Virus record (IMG/VR): IMGVR_UViG_3300031251_000400
Location: 1 to 35,909 of that record
Source of the DNA: a virus
DNA length: 35,909 nt
Reading direction: 5' to 3' (one strand)
Positions 30,690 to 35,909 of this stretch are shown piece by piece (position 1 is the stretch's first letter; each line of letters starts with the position of its first letter). The notes beneath the pieces were generated by a model, which had not been told where the DNA came from, made no database searches, and saw only the letters and a program-made list of their open reading frames with translations. Made by a program: the position numbers and the translations under genes.

Positions 30690-30942
30690 ATATAGAATAC
30701 TTTATATAGAATTTGGAGAATTTTTACATACAGATATAGATAAAGAACAAATATATTCAGAATTAGAGATTGTAAATGCTTCCGATAAATCAGACTTTCC
30801 TATATATGAAGATAGTAAAGAAAATATTTTGATAAGATTTGAAGAACATGGTATAAGAAACTCCATACGTAGCATTTACGGTTGGATATGTGTTGGAAAA
30901 AATCCTGAACTTTTTGAACTTGTAGAGGTTCCGGATGTATAA
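30682..30942 (+). CDS. IPxG family protein, 86 aa
   Basis: Opens MSKYRILYIEFGEFLHT, with 'IYSELEIVNASDKSDFPIYEDSKENILIRFEEHG' and the ending 'ELFELVEVPDV'. Its stop lies in an ATGTATAA overlap, the only one of that type in this run, at the start of the broken copy. Confidence 0.87.
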   Translation: MSKYRILYIEFGEFLHTDIDKEQIYSELEIVNASDKSDFPIYEDSKENILIRFEEHGIRNSIRSIYGWICVGKNPELFELVEVPDV

Positions 30943-31132
30943 ATTATTGTACATCGAAGAAGGAATATATGTAGATTATAAAAAATATAGAAGTGAATTA
31001 GAAAAATATTTTGATGAAGATAGTCCGGCTAAATGAGTGTTTAATTACTATGATTATAATAACGAAATTGTCAGTATTGTTCTCAAAGAAAACAAAGAAA
31101 AATTTGAAATAATAGAGGTTCCTGATGAGTAA
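30935..31132 (+). pseudogene. IPxG family gene interrupted by an in-frame TGA
   Basis: From ATG 30935 the frame reads MYKLLYIEEGIYVDY and is stopped by TGA at 31034-31036. Beyond it the same frame continues with 'VFNYYDYNNEIVSIVLKENKEKFEIIEVPDE' features and ends at 31132 in a perfect junction. In the relatives a Trp fits at or near this position ('NGWCFW' in the 30504 gene), so TGG to TGA is the likely change. Other genes here end in TGA, so recoding is unlikely. A 33-aa fragment may still be made. Confidence 0.88.
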
Positions 31133-31382
31133 ATGGGGCATAGTATTTATTGAGAGTGGTGATTTTCTTTATAGCATGAATGGAATTGCTCCGTATTCCT
31201 GTTATGAATTAGAAAATGTAGATAAAGAAAAAATTGAAATAAAAATTAGACTATTTGATAGTAGTAAAGACGCTTTAGACTACTTGCGTTGTGGTTATCT
31301 AATAAGTTGTGGAAACGGTTACGCAGACTTTCGCACTGAAAATCTCGCTGCGTTTGAGATAATAAAGGTTTCATATGAGTAA
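31125..31382 (+). CDS. IPxG family protein, 85 aa
   Basis: Opens MSKWGIVFIESGDFLYS, with 'YSCYELENVDKEKIEIKIRLFDSSKDALDYLRCG' and the ending 'AAFEIIKVSYE'. Translation must restart here because the upstream copy is broken; the intact GAGGTT in the dead gene still offers a site. Confidence 0.86.
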   Translation: MSKWGIVFIESGDFLYSMNGIAPYSCYELENVDKEKIEIKIRLFDSSKDALDYLRCGYLISCGNGYADFRTENLAAFEIIKVSYE

Positions 31383-31653
31383 CTACAGGATATTATGTAT
31401 AGAAACTGGGGAATATTTATACAGCAGATATGGTTTAGATGAGTTCGCAAGCCTATTTTCTAAATTAGAGCTGGAACATGCTGATTTTACTGTGTATAAT
31501 ATCTATGAAGTTCAGTCAAAAGAACGTGCTGAAATATTTTTAGCAAGAAATATTAGAAACGAAAATACTATACGCATTCCGTTTAATGACTCGTATACTG
31601 TAATACATATGAAAGATAACCTTGCTATATTTGAAGTTGTAGAGGTTCCTTAA
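31375..31653 (+). CDS. IPxG family protein, 92 aa
   Basis: Opens MSNYRILCIETGEYLYS and ends 'AIFEVVEVP'. The plan 'LFSKLELEHADFTVYNIYEVQSKERAEIFLARN' is the clearest example of strand then helix in the family. The stop overlaps the next ATG by one base (TAATG). Confidence 0.88.
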   Translation: MSNYRILCIETGEYLYSRYGLDEFASLFSKLELEHADFTVYNIYEVQSKERAEIFLARNIRNENTIRIPFNDSYTVIHMKDNLAIFEVVEVP

Positions 31654-31904
31654 TGTATAGAGTACTTATAATTGAGACTGGTGAATATTTATATGAAAGC
31701 TTACATGGCAGTTTTCTTTATACAGGTTGGGAAGTTAAGTGCAGTAGAAACGAGTTTAAAATATTTGAAAGACCACATGTTAGTATGATACAAAAAGTAA
31801 TAAACGAAATGCGTCATGAATATTTGTTTTTAGGAAATGGAATTAGACTTAATATGACACAAAATCCAATATTATTTGAGATAATAGAGGTCCCTGATGA
31901 GTAA
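31653..31904 (+). CDS. IPxG family protein, 83 aa
   Basis: Opens MYRVLIIETGEYLYES, with 'FKIFERPHVSMIQKVINEMRHEY' and the ending 'ILFEIIEVPDE'. It has an MYR start within a run of MSK starts and resembles run 4b members. Confidence 0.87.
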   Translation: MYRVLIIETGEYLYESLHGSFLYTGWEVKCSRNEFKIFERPHVSMIQKVINEMRHEYLFLGNGIRLNMTQNPILFEIIEVPDE

Positions 31905-32154
31905 ATACAGGATATTATGTATAGAAAATGGGACGTATTTATATATTACCAACAGACATAGTAATAAACAAACCTTTCCTTTTTCTGAATATGATAAACA
32001 TATAAGTTATTTCTATGGTGATATATTAGAAACTACATCACGCATAGATTGTGAGAGTATATTAAACTGTGCTTATTTAATATATTTAGATAGTAACACA
32101 CCAATTTACTTAAAATATCATCAAGAACTATTTGAAATCATAGAGGTAAAATAA
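31897..32154 (+). CDS. IPxG family protein, last of run 5b, 85 aa
   Basis: Opens MSKYRILCIENGTYLYI, with 'TFPFSEYDKHISYFYGDILETTSRIDCESILNCA' and the ending 'ELFEIIEVK'. GAGGTA at its end sits about 10 nt before the ligase start and can serve it. Confidence 0.86.
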   Translation: MSKYRILCIENGTYLYITNRHSNKQTFPFSEYDKHISYFYGDILETTSRIDCESILNCAYLIYLDSNTPIYLKYHQELFEIIEVK

Positions 32155-32156
32155 AA

Positions 32157-33077
32157 ATGAGTAAAATTACAAGACCCATGTTAGCTGCCACGTTAAGTCC
32201 AGAAGATACTGACAACATTAAATATCCAGTATATGGCACACCGAAACTTGACGGTATTCGCTGCTTGTTTTTGGATAAATTAGTGAAAAGTAGGAAACTG
32301 AAAAAGATACCTAACACATACATCCGCAACGAGTTAGAAAAGAGTTTGTGTTTGGCTTCGAAAAACTCTGAAATTTTTTCCGGAGAGTTCGATGGCGAGA
32401 TTGTGTCAAGTAAAGATTTCAATTTTCAGGAATCTACACACAATATTATGTCATTTGATGGTCAGCCAGAGTTTATCTATTATATCTTTGATGTAATTGA
32501 AGACGATTTGACAGTTTCTTATGAAAAACGTATGGAACTATTAGAAAGCATAACGTTTAACGATCCGCGTATTGTTAAACTGCTTCCTAAAAAACTTAAT
32601 AATAAACAAGAACTACTAGATTTTGAAGAAGAATGTTTGAATAAGGGATTTGAAGGTATTATTATTAGGTCTGATAGTGGGCCGTATAAACTCGGTAGAA
32701 GCACAAATAAAGAAGGCTATCTATTGAAATTAAAGAGGTTTAGTGATAGCGAAGCCAGAATTACAGGTTTTGAAGAGCTTATGGAGAACACCGCTGCTTC
32801 AACTATAAACGCTTTGGGGCTTAAAGAAAAGACCTCAAAGAAAGATGACATGGTTGGTAAGGGAACATTAGGAACTATTGTAGCAGTTGATATATATACA
32901 GGTGTAGAACTTCGTGTTGGCTCTGGGTTGAACGACGAAATGAGAAGAGAAATCTGGGATAACCAAGCTAAATATCTGAACTCTATTTTCAAATATAAGT
33001 ATTTTGCTGTTGGTGTTAAAGATAAGCCAAGGCATCCAGTATGGCTTGGACTTCGCGCAGATGACGATATGGACTAA
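32157..33077 (+). CDS. ATP-dependent DNA ligase, 306 aa
   Basis: Nucleotidyltransferase motifs are in order: K30-L-D-G-I-R35 (K30 is the adenylated lysine), 'GEFDGEI' at 76-82, 'FEGIIIR' at 165-171 and 'LLKLKR' at 189-194. An OB-fold region follows ('GTIVAVDIYTGVELRVGSGLNDEMR'). The size fits compact phage ligases that seal nicks during replication and repair. It begins 2 nt after the last run-5b gene, from which it probably takes its ribosome-binding site. Confidence 0.94.
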   Translation: MSKITRPMLAATLSPEDTDNIKYPVYGTPKLDGIRCLFLDKLVKSRKLKKIPNTYIRNELEKSLCLASKNSEIFSGEFDGEIVSSKDFNFQESTHNIMSFDGQPEFIYYIFDVIEDDLTVSYEKRMELLESITFNDPRIVKLLPKKLNNKQELLDFEEECLNKGFEGIIIRSDSGPYKLGRSTNKEGYLLKLKRFSDSEARITGFEELMENTAASTINALGLKEKTSKKDDMVGKGTLGTIVAVDIYTGVELRVGSGLNDEMRREIWDNQAKYLNSIFKYKYFAVGVKDKPRHPVWLGLRADDDMD

Positions 33078-33121
33078 TTTTAATATATATTAATACGATA
33101 CTATATATCAGGAGTAAAAAT

Positions 33122-33472
33122 ATGGCAAGAATTCCGTTTATGAAAGATCAATCAGAAGTAGTGTTTAAGCCACAGACAGCATTTAATAAGGCACAAGCAG
33201 CAAAATATTCAAATCAACCTCTAATTAATACTACCGCTACAAAAGCCTATGCTAATTCAGAGTGTGCTTCTGATGACCCTGTTAGCGATTTTCTCCCAAG
33301 AGAAGTATATAAACCGTATCTCGAACGCCTTGTAAGATACATGAGTGAGGATGATGCCCGCAAGGTTATAACTACTGTATTTGCTGAACTTTCAAAAGAA
33401 AATCCAAACATTAAACTTTCAGAAGTAATTGAAGCAAGCATTATTCAGTTTACCGTAGATAAGGTTGTTTAA
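33122..33472 (+). CDS. hypothetical protein, 116 aa
   Basis: CAGGAG precedes the start in a 44-nt gap that also holds the palindrome TTAATATATATTAA (33080-33093). The N-terminal third is polar and probably disordered; the C-terminal half is helical ('YLERLVRYMSEDDARKVITTVFAEL', 'LSEVIEASIIQFTV'). No domain is recognised. It lies between ligase and polymerase, so a replication accessory role is possible. Confidence 0.75.
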   Translation: MARIPFMKDQSEVVFKPQTAFNKAQAAKYSNQPLINTTATKAYANSECASDDPVSDFLPREVYKPYLERLVRYMSEDDARKVITTVFAELSKENPNIKLSEVIEASIIQFTVDKVV

Positions 33473-33475
33473 TAC

Positions 33476-33775
33476 ATGATTGCTTATAAGCTTTTTAGAT
33501 TGCTCAAAAATGGTGATATTGCCCCATTATTTATTAACAAAAAATTAAGATTGAAACGTAATGTATGGTATCAGGCTGAATTACACGAAACAAAAGGATT
33601 TGCTCCACGTAAAGGCTGGCACACAACCGCCCAACCAAAAGCTCCTCATTTATCTATGACTGGTAGGATTTGGGTTAAGGTTGAAATTGAGGATTATGTG
33701 GAAATTAATAGACCCATTGCCCAAGGCGGTAAATGGTATATAGCTAACCGTATGAAAGTTTTAGATGAAAACTAA
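33476..33775 (+). CDS. conserved-type phage hypothetical protein, 99 aa
   Basis: The sequence pattern 'APLFINKKLRLKRNVWYQAE', 'GFAPRKGWHTT', 'KAPHL', 'GRIWVKVEIEDY' and 'GGKWYIANRMKVL' resembles a small protein I have seen in many phage and bacterial genomes without known function. It starts 3 nt after the previous stop and overlaps the polymerase start by 11 nt. Confidence 0.75.
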   Translation: MIAYKLFRLLKNGDIAPLFINKKLRLKRNVWYQAELHETKGFAPRKGWHTTAQPKAPHLSMTGRIWVKVEIEDYVEINRPIAQGGKWYIANRMKVLDEN

Positions 33776-35588
33776 CACAGTAAATGTTGCTATCTTGGTT
33801 CATGGGCAACCTGAATTACGAGATAGTAAACCATTAAGACTATTAAACGAGTTTGTCCCGAACCCGCCAAGTTGTAGTTTAGAAACCAAAATGTTTATTT
33901 CTTCTGAACTAACGGAAGAGATAAGTAATGAAATATATGAGTTTAATCCGGATATTATTTTTCATTACGGACTTGAACTTGGCGGATTTTTTCCAGAGAT
34001 AGGCGATACAGTTAACATTAAAGATAAAGTAATACCGATTGTAATAGATAATCATAGTGTAAATGAGTTATTTTACACTGATAAGTATATGTATGGTGAG
34101 CACTTTGATGTATTAAAAAAGAAAATTGCCGAAATTGATTTGGTTAAAAGTAGACCGCAAAAATTGTATACTGCTACTACCGAAGAAGACCTAATATATC
34201 TTCGAGACAGATGTATGAAAGAACCATGTGGATTTGATACTGAAACCAATTTTCTTAATCCGTTCATCAAAGACCCAGCACCAAAATTACTCTGCTATTC
34301 CTTGGCTTGGTTATCTGACGAAGATGAGGCATGGTGTATTCCTGCTTCTGACGCGTTAATTGCTTCTGGAAAGTGTACATTTACAAAAGAAACATTATTC
34401 AAGTATTCAGAAGAGATATTCTTTAATTCAACACAGCCAATGTTCATTCACAATGCTGCGTATGATCTGTTAGTTTTACACGAATTGTTCGATGGTAGAC
34501 AGCCAAAGAACTTTATGGCTGATACTATGATTTTACTTAACTTGTTTCATCATGCTAATAAATCTGCGGCTCTTAAAGAAAATACACATCTTATTAATTT
34601 GCCAGCGTATAAAGATCCTATTAAAGATTGGCTTGAAGAACAAACTAAAATCTTTTCAAAGAAAAAGAAAGAAGCAAAAGGGAAGGCAGCAAAAGAAGCA
34701 TTAGGTAATAAGACATACGGTTATGAAGATGTTCCGTTGGAAATAATTTCTCCTTATAGTTCAATGGATGCTCTTGCTGTTGTAAGACTTATCAATTTCT
34801 TAAAAAAGAATATGGCTAAATCTTTATGGAACTTCTATTATAAGGTTCCACATAAGGTTATTCTTACAGCGAATGAATTGGCATGTGAAGGTTATATATT
34901 ATCAAGAGATAGATTTTTAGCTTCTAAACTTGAATACGAGAAGCAAATTGTAGAAACACATAAAGATGGATTGAAACTAATTGATAAGTATATTGATGAT
35001 AAAGATACGTTTAATATAGTATCATCAAAGCAATTAGGAGATATTCTTTTTAATGAAAATAAACTTAATCTTCCAATTTTTCATAGAACTCCAAAGAAAG
35101 CACCAAGCACAGACCAAAAAGCTCTTGATGATTTGATTTTATTTCATCCGTTTATCTTTAAGTTATCAAAACTTAAAAAGTTATTAAAGTTATATTCTAC
35201 ATATTCTTATCGTGGGTATGTTGGCACGTTAAACGAGGGTTCAAGACAATATAAATGTGTTGGACATTGGACACTTAACTCGCAATATAGACAAACTAAC
35301 AGAACAGCGAGATTAGGTAGTACTAATTTCACAAATCATAATGGACAAAAGAAAAAAGGCGGGCCTATTTTAACACTACCAGCACAAGGAAGTATGGTTA
35401 AACAATACTTTTGTCCTAATGTTGTTTCACAAGCAGAAAACATTTTATATGATAAGATTGTAGCAAAGTTATCGGAAACAGACCGGCAAAAAGTAAATAA
35501 TGCGTTAGTTTTTGACGTGTCATTACAGATAAAGCCAGCCAAAGCATCTAAAAAGACTGGGGATGACGAGGATGACGATTCAGTTTAG
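33765..35588 (+). CDS. family A DNA polymerase, 3'-5' exonuclease and N-terminal polymerase part
   Basis: After an N-terminal domain of about 145 residues, a DEDDy exonuclease is complete: D158 and E160 ('FDTETN'), D234 ('IHNAAYDLLVL'), and Y331 with D335 ('YSSMDALAVV'). The polymerase part begins with thumb-like helices and 'QTNRTARLGSTNF', the T-x-R-L-S region of family A, then 'VKQYFCP'. The palm motifs A (DxSQxE), B (Kx6-7YG) and C (HDE) are absent. The frame diverges after 'YFCP' and ends in an acidic tail 'GDDEDDDSV'. The catalytic palm must be encoded further downstream, outside the window, or be lost. Confidence 0.88.
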   Translation: MKTNTVNVAILVHGQPELRDSKPLRLLNEFVPNPPSCSLETKMFISSELTEEISNEIYEFNPDIIFHYGLELGGFFPEIGDTVNIKDKVIPIVIDNHSVNELFYTDKYMYGEHFDVLKKKIAEIDLVKSRPQKLYTATTEEDLIYLRDRCMKEPCGFDTETNFLNPFIKDPAPKLLCYSLAWLSDEDEAWCIPASDALIASGKCTFTKETLFKYSEEIFFNSTQPMFIHNAAYDLLVLHELFDGRQPKNFMADTMILLNLFHHANKSAALKENTHLINLPAYKDPIKDWLEEQTKIFSKKKKEAKGKAAKEALGNKTYGYEDVPLEIISPYSSMDALAVVRLINFLKKNMAKSLWNFYYKVPHKVILTANELACEGYILSRDRFLASKLEYEKQIVETHKDGLKLIDKYIDDKDTFNIVSSKQLGDILFNENKLNLPIFHRTPKKAPSTDQKALDDLILFHPFIFKLSKLKKLLKLYSTYSYRGYVGTLNEGSRQYKCVGHWTLNSQYRQTNRTARLGSTNFTNHNGQKKKGGPILTLPAQGSMVKQYFCPNVVSQAENILYDKIVAKLSETDRQKVNNALVFDVSLQIKPAKASKKTGDDEDDDSV

Positions 35589-35909
35589 TAAACCAAGCAA
35601 GTATTCTAACTTATCATACACGTTTAACGCATATTCATTTACTCCTGATAAAGGATTTTTGAATTATGCATTATTGAAGCATAATGTTCAGGTAGCAGCC
35701 ATTCTTTCAAATAAGGAAGAGCTGTTATCTGAATATAAACATGCCATGATTATGTTAGCATATAAACAAGTAAAAAGTAAGGCAGGTAGAAGTAAGAAAC
35801 GAATAGATAATTTGTTATACAGAGATAACATAGAACAAGATATAAAAACATATATACAAACATCAGAGTTTAACGATTATGATGAAACTAAAATACTATT
35901 ATTAAACGA
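35572..35909 (+). CDS. hypothetical protein, runs off the window
   Basis: The frame opens at ATG 35572 (or the in-frame ATG 35563) inside the polymerase end and stays open to the edge. It reads 'IQFSKPSKYSNLSYTFNAYSF' features, then charged helices ('KSKAGRSKKRIDNLLYRD'). It shows no family A polymerase motif in the visible 112 codons, so it may be a gene inserted between the two polymerase halves, or a new domain leading into the second half. Confidence 0.65.
   Translation, partial: MTIQFSKPSKYSNLSYTFNAYSFTPDKGFLNYALLKHNVQVAAILSNKEELLSEYKHAMIMLAYKQVKSKAGRSKKRIDNLLYRDNIEQDIKTYIQTSEFNDYDETKILLLN

Larger units (their letters stand above)
29549..32154 (+). repeat. IPxG paralog run 5b (11 members, one broken)
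   Basis: The most uniform run in junction type: MSKYRIL-(I)E-GEYLY openings, (L/I)FEIVEVPDE endings, and the junction GAGGTTCCTGATGAGTAA repeated nearly unchanged at most boundaries. The conserved core of each junction is a direct repeat of about 25 nt. Two members (29971 and 31375) are close relatives that are not adjacent, which points to duplication of blocks as well as of single genes. Confidence 0.9.

Noticed and set aside
30935-31132. Recoding of TGA as Trp to rescue the interrupted family copy
   Set aside because: TGA ends several intact genes here (for example at 11034, 18632 and 28260), and other Trp codons are TGG.
6603-32154. CRISPR-like array reading of the regularly spaced junction repeats
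   Set aside because: The repeats are the shared ends of protein-coding genes with intact frames, the spacing varies from about 150 to 420 nt, and no cas genes are present.
6143-32154. Diversity-generating retroelement as the source of variable middles
   Set aside because: No reverse transcriptase gene and no template/variable repeat pair with adenine-specific changes were seen; variation is spread over many full gene copies.
6143-32154. Toxin-antitoxin pairs as explanation for the small overlapping genes
   Set aside because: Partners would be unrelated pairs, whereas these are long series of members of one family, and no known toxin or antitoxin motif is visible.
33080-33093. Palindrome TTAATATATATTAA as terminator or promoter
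   Set aside because: It is short and pure A/T in an AT-rich gap, with no T-run, and likely by chance; noted only as part of the gap after the ligase gene.
1-35909. tRNA or rRNA genes
   Set aside because: Gaps between genes are all short and none shows a cloverleaf-like pattern or CCA-type end on reading.

Overview
The window is one strand-coherent, AT-rich segment in which every credible gene lies on the + strand. The genes are tightly packed and often overlap. It carries replication and recombination genes typical of large tailed phages: a DnaB-type helicase, a UvsW-like SF2 helicase, an ATP-dependent DNA ligase and the exonuclease half of a family A DNA polymerase. It also has a MoxR/CobS-like AAA+ ATPase with a VWA partner, an HU-like protein, a ClpP-fold protease and homing-endonuclease-like genes. 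No structural, lysis or tRNA genes were seen, and the host cannot be told from the sequence.

The dominant feature is a hugely expanded family of about 55 small paralogous genes (about 49-138 codons), called here the 'IPxG family'. Each protein opens with a strand-like motif, roughly M-(T/Y/S)-K-(Y)-(I/L)-L-(H/Y/C)-I-(P/E)-(S/T/N)-G-x-(Y/F), has a highly variable middle often containing one amphipathic helix, and closes with F-E-(I/V)-(V/I)-(E/Y)-(V/D). The copies sit in seven runs: 6143-8506, 9971-12187, 13644-15043, 18413-20562, 21216-23056, 27560-29227 and 29549-32154. The runs are wedged between blocks of core genes, and three of them start directly after an intrinsic terminator followed by an identical 12-nt ribosome-binding element.

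Neighbouring family genes commonly share an 8-nt stop/start overlap (ATGACTAA, ATGTATAA, ATGAGTAA or ATGAATAA). The codons for the conserved C-terminal motif double as the Shine-Dalgarno sequence of the next gene. Each run tends to have its own sequence subtype and junction type, which suggests local tandem duplication. The runs show the debris expected of such a process: a nonsense-mutated copy (30935-31132), a copy with a doubled N-terminus (19223-19525), a derailed junction (10586-11036), a zinc-ribbon fusion (7893-8255) and a decayed junction (about 12188-12205).

Layout. 8-4689: five core or unknown genes, including a degenerate NYN-like protein. 4780-6066: MoxR-like ATPase and terminator. 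6143-8506: run 1. 8527-9897: VWA/metallopeptidase-like partner and terminator. 9971-12187: run 2. 12247-13557: two unknown genes bracketed by hairpins. 13644-15043: run 3. 15036-18343: two unknown genes, HU, ClpP-like, zinc ribbon, a winged-helix-like gene and an HTH gene with an internal start, then a terminator. 18413-20562: run 4a. 20534-21223: metallophosphoesterase. 21216-23056: run 4b. 23102-27517: zinc-finger nuclease, UvsW-like helicase, GIY-YIG endonuclease, DnaB-type helicase and a truncated zinc-finger remnant, then a UUCG terminator. 27560-29227: run 5a. 29232-29546: unknown gene. 29549-32154: run 5b. 32157-35588: ligase, two small genes and the partial family A polymerase. 35572 onward: an unknown gene running off the edge.

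The function of the IPxG family cannot be read from sequence. Its conserved ends, variable core and cassette-like junctions fit a diversifying repertoire, such as host-interaction or anti-defence proteins, but that is inference.
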